DNA of 64,000 bases from Zygotorulaspora mrakii (taxonomy: Eukaryota > Ascomycota > Saccharomycetes > Saccharomycetales > Saccharomycetaceae), in assembly GCF_013402915.1 (NCBI RefSeq), contig NC_050725.1, positions 744,001 to 808,000 of the forward strand. Reading direction: 5' to 3'. Of this stretch, positions 19,520-28,152 are shown piece by piece. Both the position numbers and the translations under genes were made by a program. The stretch's first letter is position 1. Every line of letters starts with the position of its first letter. Below the pieces are notes generated by a model. The model saw only the letters and a list, made by a program, of their open reading frames with translations. It searched no databases and was not told where the DNA came from.

Positions 19520-22006
19520 CTATATTCTGGCTAACATATCTGTTACTGACTTTTTAACATGATAGAACAGTTCTGATGGTGTTCCGTCCACAATTGTTTC
19601 AGCATCGCTAATTTTGCGTACCGCCACTTCTCCATTCACTACTAAGGTACCCTCGCCTTTAAATTCTGCTCTGTAGTTTTGATCATTCAACTTGCGTTTG
19701 AGTTCAGCAAGACCAACATCACCGATGGATAGAGATGCTCCAGAGTGAACTTTTGAAGTTGTTTTGAGCGGCTTTAAAAACATTTTGGACCGCAATAGCT
19801 GTTGAGACGGATCAAGCCCATTAGGTACCTTCTGCTTTTCCCTCACTAATCTACCAACTACGTGAGCAACAGTGTATCCATCGCTAATTCTTTGCCATTT
19901 CAATAACTGGTCCAGTTCCGGATCAATTGAGATATCAACAGATTTGATGGGTGTATTGAACTCGATGTCGTTATTCAACGACATATCAATAACATCTATA
20001 TCTCGTTTTTTCAAAGATTGTGCTATTGTTTGGTTTTGAGACTCTTCAGGGCCAATTAATAGAAGCTTTCTTGGTTTCAGGGCAGGCCATATGATGGAGG
20101 CAGATCTCTGATCCACTAAACACTCCAGATTAATGCAGGTAAGTGAACATTTAAGCATAACAGTCACGCTAGATTCGACTCTTTTCATTGGATTTGTTTT
20201 CCAGTTCAAGTAGTCAAGGTTATCGAAGGTATCCGGTCTGAGTTCTTCTTTCTCGCCCTTATTGTCTTTGCGACTACGTTTTACTGGTATCCGTCGAGGA
20301 TCCGCTAAATCATATGGATCTTCGTCTTCTTCATTATCATCAATGTCCTTTCTTTTTTTTAGATCAATTTCGTCATCATTTTCCCTGGGCAGGAATGAAT
20401 TGAAATCAACAAAAGTTCCATAATCATCCATTTTGATTCTAACGGGCTGAAACGGGAACATTTTATGTCTTGAGAGTGAGTCAGCCTGAATGTACATATC
20501 TACTGGAATTTCTGTACTCTTGTTTCGTGCTGATGAAGGTTCGTCGCGGTTTCTTAGGATGTTCAACAGTGTATCTCCGTCCTCTTCATCTTCTTCTTCT
20601 GCATCTCTCAGGTCTGATATTGTTGCACCGTTCTGTGATAGCGACCCCAGACTGATGTTGGTCTTCATGGCTTCTTTTTTTAATGAAACTTCCAGCTCAT
20701 GATGCTTCATCTTTCGTTCAGATATTTTTTTGGTGAAGTTCTCCATTTCTTCTCCTGATAGTGGAGTACACTTGAGTGTTTTCAAAGAGATACTCTCTGA
20801 GAATGAGATTGTTTTTCCTTCTTTCAATTCTTGTTTTCTTTTTGCTGTTTCCCATTTGGTATGTAGTTTCTGTAGAGTATTTGCATCATCTTTATTATCA
20901 ATTGTATTCAATATGATTGTGCTTTTGTCCATCTGGCATAATTTTGTTACAACTTCATCTACTAAAATATCAACTTGCGAGACAAAACAGATTTTGGAAC
21001 CCTTATATTTGTTCAACTCAGAGGGCATTGCAACATGAAATCTGCGACCCATGTCAAAAGGTGATCTGTTATCTCTAGATTCCCATGTCTTAATTACAGA
21101 GGAAGATAGCCACTCGAGCATCGACCTCGCATAAGTCAGCGATCTGCCTTTCGAATGGGAAACCAGTATAACTGGTACTTGTGTGTATAATCTGTTTTTT
21201 GAATTCTCATATAAAAAGTCATTAATCGAAACCATTAGATCCAAGAAGTTTCCTCCAATATCCACAGGTAAAATTGCTGAGCCTCCACCACTTATAGCGC
21301 CCTTAATCGTATCTTTGAAAAGCTTGATGCGTTTAACATGTGGCATGGAAGATCCAAACTTATCGAAAGTAGTTATAATAGCAGACGGCCGCATTAACGT
21401 CGAAAGCGGCTTACCAGTATTATCCAACAAGCTCGCTCTGTTCAAGATCGTATCTCTAGTATGATTCCACCGGCGAGCATACACCAACTTTTCTGAATAC
21501 GTTGATATGCACCAGATACACCCACCGGGGCTCACACCTGCATTATACGCTACTAGCGTAAGTCCATCGAATTTCGATCGCAAATCAACTATTTGTGAGT
21601 ATTTAACTACAGTTATGTGATCGAAAGAATTTTCTATATCCTCTAGATCCATCTCATTCGTATCGTACGGGCCGACAATTCCTTTGGAGACATAAAGGTC
21701 AATGGTGGATATACGGCCCAAATTCGCTATAGGAAGTGTAGCATAGACCTCAATTCTTGATATAAAGTGCGGTAAAAAGTGAAAATATAATAAAGCAAAG
21801 GCCCCAAGACACTCTGCAGACGGTTGAGATATCAGTATAGTATCCACTTCTGGAATTATGTTTGACCAATACTGCACACTATCCTGATATGAAATTTTTG
21901 AGCTATTCCAGCCTGGGTCGATTAGTATCGTGACATTATCAAATCGTATTATGGTGCCAACAGCAGAACCAGATCCATCATCACAACACCTTGAAGTACA
22001 CGTCAT
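19520..22006 (-). CDS. CFT2: Cft2/Ydh1, CPSF-100 subunit of the 3'-end processing complex
   Basis: 828 residues (yeast 859). It has the metallo-beta-lactamase/beta-CASP architecture of CPSF-100, the pseudo-nuclease partner of Brr5/Ysh1 in cleavage and polyadenylation factor. The N-terminal lactamase strands are clear (TILIDPGWNSSKISY; DTILISQPSAECLGAFALLYF). The metal-binding HxHxDH motif is absent at its usual place, as expected for this inactive paralog. An acidic/basic linker (EDEEDGDTLL… DDNEEDEDPYDLADPRRIPVKR) occupies about 490-620, also typical. Its upstream region is a divergent promoter shared with the F-box-like gene at 22448. Confidence 0.96.
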   Translation of the reverse strand: MTCTSRCCDDGSGSAVGTIIRFDNVTILIDPGWNSSKISYQDSVQYWSNIIPEVDTILISQPSAECLGAFALLYFHFLPHFISRIEVYATLPIANLGRISTIDLYVSKGIVGPYDTNEMDLEDIENSFDHITVVKYSQIVDLRSKFDGLTLVAYNAGVSPGGCIWCISTYSEKLVYARRWNHTRDTILNRASLLDNTGKPLSTLMRPSAIITTFDKFGSSMPHVKRIKLFKDTIKGAISGGGSAILPVDIGGNFLDLMVSINDFLYENSKNRLYTQVPVILVSHSKGRSLTYARSMLEWLSSSVIKTWESRDNRSPFDMGRRFHVAMPSELNKYKGSKICFVSQVDILVDEVVTKLCQMDKSTIILNTIDNKDDANTLQKLHTKWETAKRKQELKEGKTISFSESISLKTLKCTPLSGEEMENFTKKISERKMKHHELEVSLKKEAMKTNISLGSLSQNGATISDLRDAEEEDEEDGDTLLNILRNRDEPSSARNKSTEIPVDMYIQADSLSRHKMFPFQPVRIKMDDYGTFVDFNSFLPRENDDEIDLKKRKDIDDNEEDEDPYDLADPRRIPVKRSRKDNKGEKEELRPDTFDNLDYLNWKTNPMKRVESSVTVMLKCSLTCINLECLVDQRSASIIWPALKPRKLLLIGPEESQNQTIAQSLKKRDIDVIDMSLNNDIEFNTPIKSVDISIDPELDQLLKWQRISDGYTVAHVVGRLVREKQKVPNGLDPSQQLLRSKMFLKPLKTTSKVHSGASLSIGDVGLAELKRKLNDQNYRAEFKGEGTLVVNGEVAVRKISDAETIVDGTPSELFYHVKKSVTDMLARI

Positions 22007-22447
22007 GACTCTCCTAATGATTGATTCAAATCTCTAGAGAAGGACGGACTGCAATTTCCAAGTGGTGCTCTTCACCGCGATGTTTGATAACTTTCATCGT
22101 TTTTATTTTCAGATTTTTCATACTCATCATTAGGCAAAACATGTCATTATAAAAACCACTACATACATGCGAACTTAAAAATAGGAAGTTCGAAAGGATC
22201 TTGATAGTTCGAAAGGTTTCATTCATGCCAAAAAAATCATAGTAATATCAAGCTTTGTCTAGACAACTGTCAAGAGGAAAGCTACATTGTATCGAAGCTA
22301 TTCACGTGACGCAATATCGGGCAGAGTCCCCTCAAGATAAGCGGGAACACAACTCGAGACATAACATTCCCTCAAACTCACGAAGGTGTTACTGAACCTT
22401 CATCGATTAGTAGATCATAGAGGTTAAATAGTACATTGCAGGCTCAG
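22007..22447. promoter_or_regulatory. divergent promoter CFT2 / F-box-like gene
   Basis: 441 bp. The clearest element is a palindromic TCACGTGA at 22302-22309, a core match for Cbf1 (also readable by Pho4-type factors). I found no CDEII/CDEIII-like neighbours, so it is not a centromere. A 66-codon frame at 22026-22226 on the minus strand has no recognisable protein features and is left out. Confidence 0.35.
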
Positions 22448-24610
22448 ATGGAGTTCCCAAATGAAATATTAAATTTAATTGTTTCGCAAGGGCTAGACAG
22501 TTGCAGGACAACTGTGGCATGGTCTCAGATATCAAAAGGTTTTAGGAATGTTATTACCGAGTATTTGGGAATCATTGTGGTTTATGATGGCGATGTAAGT
22601 CACAATGATCCGCAGGATGTGTCTGAATATGAGGCGCTAATGGCCGATAGGAACACTATTTACCTCATTACGGATCACGTTCAATATAGCGACCTTGATC
22701 GATTTCTATACCGCTATAAGAATTTATTGGTAGTGGTACGATCCAACAGAAGTTACAGTGATGTTTTAGCTAGTGTTTTCTACGCCATTTCTCAAAAGTG
22801 CATTGAGGGAACAAATTTATGCGTCGTTTATAGGACATCATTGAGCTTTTTGAGTAAGCTTTATTTTAGAGAACTTTCATTATATCAGAGCAAGATAAGG
22901 CTGTGTGAATTGCATGTTATTGGTAATAGCTTGCGAAGTGATGATGAAATGTGCGATATTAACACTTTATTTGAGAGGACCTATATTCAAAATCTGAGAA
23001 GCTTATATAGTCTTGACGTACAGACGCCCACTCAAAAGTTGATTTCGAAGGATCTGAGAGTAATAAAATTACTTAATTTCCTAGAGTTCAACAAAAAGTC
23101 CTCAGATTTTTTTTCTGATTGTCCAAATTTAAAAGTCATAGAGTCGATGAAATATCCAACTGCTGTAAATGAAAAGGATGGAGTATTTAGGTTACCAAAG
23201 TGCGATTTCATAACACTAACAAATTATGTTGATGGACCTCATTATCCTAAGATAGATGGTACTCGTATTTATGAAACACTTACGCTCGTACCTTCGTTGA
23301 GATCTCTGGATAACCAGTTCAGTAACCTTTTTTTCCCGAATCTGAAAACTTTGGCTTTGAGGTTGAATGACAGTGGTACCCATCAAATAGGGTTTCACAA
23401 TAGCTTTTTCCCGAAACTCAGAAGTCTAGTTTGTGGCTCTTGTATTGTGTCTTGGTCTGATATCTCAGCTGCCAAAAGCAACTTGGAAAGCATTAAGGTG
23501 ACTCTCACCTCAATAGAGCAGCTTCGATGGCTTCAATCCTGTCCTCAGGAGATAGAGCGACTATTCATAACAGCACCGAAGTCACAGCTTGTTCACTTCC
23601 CGTTTGCGAACATTTTTGAAGAAAGTCAGCTGAATTTTCAACATGTGGAGATCGAAATAAATCATTTATGGCAGTGCTACTTGTTGCAGAAAGTGGTTAT
23701 ACCCAGCGCTACGCACATATCATCACTTAAGGTTGTACTGGATGAGTGTTCACTGATCGAATCGATGCTTTCCACTGAATTTCCTATGTCTAGATGGGGA
23801 CTGAACTGTGACGATGATTTTATTGTTTTCAATATCCCTTACGTGGATCATTTCACATTGATTGGTACGGATTCATTCAAGCATACCGGAAGTTCGAAGA
23901 TGCTAAAAAGCGAAGAGGTTTCTGCTCCCATAATTTCGCCTCATCAGGGTTCCACGAACATGTTTTACGATGCAGATGTAACCAAAGAAGGCGCGTATGC
24001 AGTCTCTCCATCAGCCTTTAGGCGAAATAGTCTTGCAGGTGCAGACAGCCGAACGGCTAGGAGACAAAGTGCTATTTTATTTTCCGGTGGTACCAGTGAA
24101 AGACCGAGAACTTCTTTCAGTAGTGTGAGTGCATCTTCAGTTGCTTCCACAAATTCTAAAGAAGAGCATGCCTTTCAAGGCGAGAATGTAGCCTTTATCT
24201 TCTCGGAAGGGTGTCCCGAAGTTTTAACAACTAACATTCGAGCCTTGGAATCTTCTCTCTTCTCATGGAAGGAAACAAGCTCCCGAATAATACATATGTT
24301 GGAAGTCCAAGTAGATGGAGTCTCCATGGCTAACTACTCGGAACCTAAGGGCATAAGTAATTTCCTTTCAGTATTAGTTCAGGAAATTATAAACATACTG
24401 AAATATCCTTACGATTTGAGGCTCCCCGATGTAACTGTTGAAAATCTTCGTGTACTAATTGACTTGCATCAGTTAAATTTACAGCTGCCAGAGAAAGGTA
24501 GACATACAGTGCCTCATCAGATACAGACACTGTTGTCCCGTAGAGGATTTAATTTGGATGTGCTTACTAGCATGGAGGAAGCCAATTACTATATATTGGT
24601 TAAGTTCTAG
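22448..24610 (+). CDS. F-box-like protein of unknown role
   Basis: 720 residues from the first ATG (22448); not recognised as a named gene. The N-terminus, EFPNEILNLIVSQ followed by a helix with TTVAWSQISKGFRNVI, has the spacing of an F-box, which would link it to Skp1 and an SCF ubiquitin ligase. The middle (about 190-470) is rich in leucine and hydrophobic strands (RSLDNQFSNLFFPNLKTLALRL) and could be a degenerate leucine-rich-repeat array. A Ser/Arg/Thr-rich segment at about 520-580 (RRNSLAGADSRTARRQS; RPRTSFSSVSASSVAST) looks like a phosphorylated linker. The sequence is full length with no internal stops. It lies between CFT2 and HPR1, where I recall no gene in S. cerevisiae, so it may have been lost there. 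Confidence 0.75.
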   Translation: MEFPNEILNLIVSQGLDSCRTTVAWSQISKGFRNVITEYLGIIVVYDGDVSHNDPQDVSEYEALMADRNTIYLITDHVQYSDLDRFLYRYKNLLVVVRSNRSYSDVLASVFYAISQKCIEGTNLCVVYRTSLSFLSKLYFRELSLYQSKIRLCELHVIGNSLRSDDEMCDINTLFERTYIQNLRSLYSLDVQTPTQKLISKDLRVIKLLNFLEFNKKSSDFFSDCPNLKVIESMKYPTAVNEKDGVFRLPKCDFITLTNYVDGPHYPKIDGTRIYETLTLVPSLRSLDNQFSNLFFPNLKTLALRLNDSGTHQIGFHNSFFPKLRSLVCGSCIVSWSDISAAKSNLESIKVTLTSIEQLRWLQSCPQEIERLFITAPKSQLVHFPFANIFEESQLNFQHVEIEINHLWQCYLLQKVVIPSATHISSLKVVLDECSLIESMLSTEFPMSRWGLNCDDDFIVFNIPYVDHFTLIGTDSFKHTGSSKMLKSEEVSAPIISPHQGSTNMFYDADVTKEGAYAVSPSAFRRNSLAGADSRTARRQSAILFSGGTSERPRTSFSSVSASSVASTNSKEEHAFQGENVAFIFSEGCPEVLTTNIRALESSLFSWKETSSRIIHMLEVQVDGVSMANYSEPKGISNFLSVLVQEIINILKYPYDLRLPDVTVENLRVLIDLHQLNLQLPEKGRHTVPHQIQTLLSRRGFNLDVLTSMEEANYYILVKF

Positions 24611-24753
24611 AAGAGCTTTTGTCCGCCTAATTCATTGTATGCTTGTAGCATAACATTTGTGAACATCACCTTTCATTTGAGGCATATACATGATCTGGGT
24701 AATTATAAGGTATATAAATGATTTAAGTAGTTACAAAGTAATTCCAGTATCTT

Positions 24754-27327
24754 TCACAATTTGCTGATGCCTGGGCCACTTGGATCACCTAAGTCAGGCT
24801 TTTCAAGGGCATTACTCCCCACAATGGGTCCGGAAACATTACGAATTTCCGGATCTCTGTCCTCACCTTGAGATGCATTTTCTCTTATCTCTTTCTCATT
24901 ACTTTTCTTATCCTCGTGGATTACGGGCATGTACTTGTCTTCAATCGCCCTCTCATCCACGCTTTTGTGTAAAATTTCACCCTCGTTCTGGTTTTGCGAT
25001 TTCTCATATCTGTCTGTTATCACGATTCTCTCTGAATTAATAGTCGGTCCAGTTGTTGGCATCTGAACCATTAACTCTGGACCATCAGCATGCTTTTCTC
25101 CACTTTGTTCATGAATTGTTTGGGCATGATGCAACACGAGTGGTACTGAATCGTTTGATGTCCCCTCAGCAGTTGATTCCTTTGAGACTTGAGATGCAAT
25201 AATCTGAGAATTTCCCATTGAGTTCGTGCTTTCTGCCATAGGTATATCAATTGAACTATCCTCACCTTGTTCCTCTTTCATTTGTGTATCAGGCTTCAGC
25301 TTCTTATTTAAGGTCTCCTCTGGCTCTGCACCGTAGGGACGTGTCCTTTTTTGTCTCTGTTCCATGTATGCTCGTGCCTCTTTCAGTTTTTTACGATGAG
25401 CAGAATTCAGCTTTGCTTTTAGACGTTCCAGTGCAGCTTCCTTATCTTTAGACTGTTCCTGTATAAGAGTGGCATCAAATAAGCCTGAAATACCAACTGT
25501 TTCGTCAACATCGTTGAAAGAGAACAAGTACTTTGACCTTAAGGAGCGCAAACTCTGCCACTGCTTAACAATCTCGTCCTCTTGAATAATATCATTCTTA
25601 TCATTTGACATTAAATTCCATTTTTCTCGCAAAATCTCGAAGTGATCTTCTGCTGTCAAAGGCTTTTTATCTATCAATTCAAGTCCCGTACTAATCTTCC
25701 AAACATTGCTCATTGCTTTGTTCCCTAATTTTATAAACCCAAACTTTTTAAACGTTTCATCAGAAGCTATTTTTTCCAGCGGATCGTTATTGTTCTTGAA
25801 GTTTTGAAATTGTTTGAAGCCATCTACCTTTGATTTCAGATAATCGCTATCAGAAGCAAGAAAATTTTGAAGTATTGACAGAAATTGCCCATCCCGAGAC
25901 TGGTAAAACTTGACTATCCGATTATCAATTATGTGACTGCACAAAGCCAGTGTCTTCTTGAGGTTTCCATCAGTTAGATTTGCAAAATTTACGCTCTTAG
26001 ATGGTTTCTCTTTCTGGTAGCAGCTTTTGTAATAATTTTCTACCTCTTTGGAAGTTAGAATATTTCGAATTAATGCGACTGAAAAATACAACTGCATTAA
26101 AAATTGTTTCCGATAAAAATCGTTCTCCAATCTCATCATTTGTTGATAGAGGCTGTTCAAGTTAGATATTGATATATCGAATAAAGTTGGCTGAACCATA
26201 GATGAAATGGACTCATCAAGCTTCATATACTCTTTCCAATAGTCGGCCCTTTCATCATTAATTTTCTTGGAGATTCTCATATACCTTGGAGCCTTTTTTG
26301 GCATAGTCTCGAAATTAACCGGGAACCCAGAATTTAGCATTTCATTAATATCAGAAAGCTTGCCATGCGATCTTCTCAAATTTTTATAAAAATCTTCCTC
26401 AATTTCAAAAATTGCATCGAGCAAAGGCGTCAGTAATTTGTCCATTTCAATCTTAAACTCCAGTGGCTTGTAGAGAAACTCCAAGGGGCAGCTAAGCAAA
26501 TTGTCAAAAACATAATTATAGTCTGTGGCAAAAACATTTTCGGAAGAATTGTCTGTTTTTGCTGAGCTGGTAATTGTTTTGTTCCAGGAATTTCCCGAGC
26601 TTTGCTTATTAGAAATCAGCGCAGATCTATTGAAATTTGACTCTTCATAAATCGGCAGAAGTTCTGACACGAACTTTTCAAGCTTGAATTTCATCTCATA
26701 ATGTAGAGGCGTATTTAAGAATGTGTTGTTTTGAACGGTGTTTAAGGTATCATTCCAATGACGCAACTTATCAAAAAGTGGTTGTTTGTAACTAGTCAGG
26801 TTAGTCGTTCCGGGAGGCAAAAGATCTAAGCTATTTCCCATTTTAAACCACTCCATTCGTGACTCCGGATATCTCCAGAATTCAAGCAATGAACAAGGCC
26901 ATGCCAACAGATCTGTCACCGTGCTGAAGAGACCAAAGAATGAAATGCACCATAGACCACAAGTCTTTCTATAGCGTCTTGAGTGGAAGCAAAAATCAAG
27001 TACACCTGCACAGATGTTAAACCTGTGCCTCATATTCCTGCCTGGAGTTCTTTTCTCCTGCTCAATGCCTTCTTCATCTTCAGGATCTGTCTCCATCACC
27101 AAAGTATCAGTGATAAGTCTCTTCAAAACCACGTCCACCAACGTATCCAAATTAGTTACGGCAACATCCTGTTTAATCAAGGGCTCCCATTCTAATCGTA
27201 AAAATTCTGCGGGGAAAGAATTCTGATCCAGTGATTCATCCATGATGTTCTCTTTTGAACCTGCATTCTCGAACACAGGAAGTGCAAAATCAACACATTT
27301 TTGTACCACATTTTCCAAGGATGTCAT
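24754..27327 (-). CDS. HPR1: Hpr1, THO complex subunit
   Basis: 857 residues (yeast 752). Hpr1 is a core subunit of THO/TREX, which couples transcription elongation to mRNA export and limits R-loops. The THOC1 homology region covers roughly 60-640, with the conserved block RHRFNICAGVLDFCFHSRRYRKTCGLWCISFFG at about 100-132 (quoted in part: CAGVLDFCF) and, further on, EDHFEILREKW near 545. The last 200 residues are polar, acidic and Gln/Glu-rich and look disordered; they account for the extra length. The start ATG is at 27327. Neighbours differ from S. cerevisiae only by interleaving: HPR1 is YDR138W, next after RUB1 in the YDR series. Confidence 0.92.
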   Translation of the reverse strand: MTSLENVVQKCVDFALPVFENAGSKENIMDESLDQNSFPAEFLRLEWEPLIKQDVAVTNLDTLVDVVLKRLITDTLVMETDPEDEEGIEQEKRTPGRNMRHRFNICAGVLDFCFHSRRYRKTCGLWCISFFGLFSTVTDLLAWPCSLLEFWRYPESRMEWFKMGNSLDLLPPGTTNLTSYKQPLFDKLRHWNDTLNTVQNNTFLNTPLHYEMKFKLEKFVSELLPIYEESNFNRSALISNKQSSGNSWNKTITSSAKTDNSSENVFATDYNYVFDNLLSCPLEFLYKPLEFKIEMDKLLTPLLDAIFEIEEDFYKNLRRSHGKLSDINEMLNSGFPVNFETMPKKAPRYMRISKKINDERADYWKEYMKLDESISSMVQPTLFDISISNLNSLYQQMMRLENDFYRKQFLMQLYFSVALIRNILTSKEVENYYKSCYQKEKPSKSVNFANLTDGNLKKTLALCSHIIDNRIVKFYQSRDGQFLSILQNFLASDSDYLKSKVDGFKQFQNFKNNNDPLEKIASDETFKKFGFIKLGNKAMSNVWKISTGLELIDKKPLTAEDHFEILREKWNLMSNDKNDIIQEDEIVKQWQSLRSLRSKYLFSFNDVDETVGISGLFDATLIQEQSKDKEAALERLKAKLNSAHRKKLKEARAYMEQRQKRTRPYGAEPEETLNKKLKPDTQMKEEQGEDSSIDIPMAESTNSMGNSQIIASQVSKESTAEGTSNDSVPLVLHHAQTIHEQSGEKHADGPELMVQMPTTGPTINSERIVITDRYEKSQNQNEGEILHKSVDERAIEDKYMPVIHEDKKSNEKEIRENASQGEDRDPEIRNVSGPIVGSNALEKPDLGDPSGPGISKL

Positions 27328-28152
27328 AGCCCTTTCAATGTTACTGGATGGTATGTGTTGAAGTAGAGTAAGCTCTAAATTTTACCTCATAAGGTTTATA
27401 GATAGTTATTATTATATCGTTATTATACAGTTATGGTATTTCAATTCAAATCGTTAACTGTGACCCGTATGAATAACATCCGCACTATACGTTTTAAGCT
27501 ACTGGTACTGATCATACCAAGTTATGACCCCAACAGCTTTATCATGGTAGCGATTTTGCTTTGTGTGGTTTCCCCTTTGTCCTGTTGGTCAAAACACAGC
27601 TATTTTCAGGTGATCTAGTATGCTTAAGACTATCACAACATATATATGTGTGCCGTTTGACACAAACTCTGCAGTCCGCAGGAGTAATCGGTAGGATTTC
27701 CTCTGGGGTCCTTAATGTTTGATTCTTACATCGATTACAAGAGAATTGTTTAGTCTATTCATGTTTAGTGCTCGATCGTCTTATGAGGTGGCAAGGATTG
27801 CGAAATTGCAAGTTCTTGAGTTTAAGACAGAGCATATCCAGATAAATACTCTTCGTCTTGAATAGGTATCGGAAGGGCGGCTAATAGATTCTTGTGAAAG
27901 TAGCAGGCTCTTTAAACGGCTTCGAGAACTTGCAGGGCTACTATCGTCGATTCGTCATTTCCCGAAAAAATAAGAGTTCCAGGTAATACAAAGCATGCAA
28001 TGACAAGATAGAACAATCTCGACTTGTCTAATCAAAACTCGGTGAAACCAGGCATATCATTGAGTAGTGGGAGAGGTTAAAACTCGAGCCATCAGAGGAG
28101 CCCTTCTTATTACTGTGTCTTTATTCAATAGAATAATAACAAATTAAAAGTG
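27328..28152. other. HPR1-AVL9 divergent intergenic region
   Basis: 825 bp between two divergent starts. It contains a TATATATGTG string near 27641-27650. A 61-codon frame at 27433-27618 has no features of a real protein. I see no tRNA, LTR copy or other repeat. Confidence 0.35.

Noticed and set aside
22026..22226. 66-codon minus-strand frame
   Set aside because: Lies in the divergent promoter of CFT2 and the F-box-like gene; no family features and it would overlap upstream elements.
22302..22309. TCACGTGA as a centromere CDEI
   Set aside because: No CDEII or CDEIII follows on either side; kept only as a Cbf1-type promoter site.
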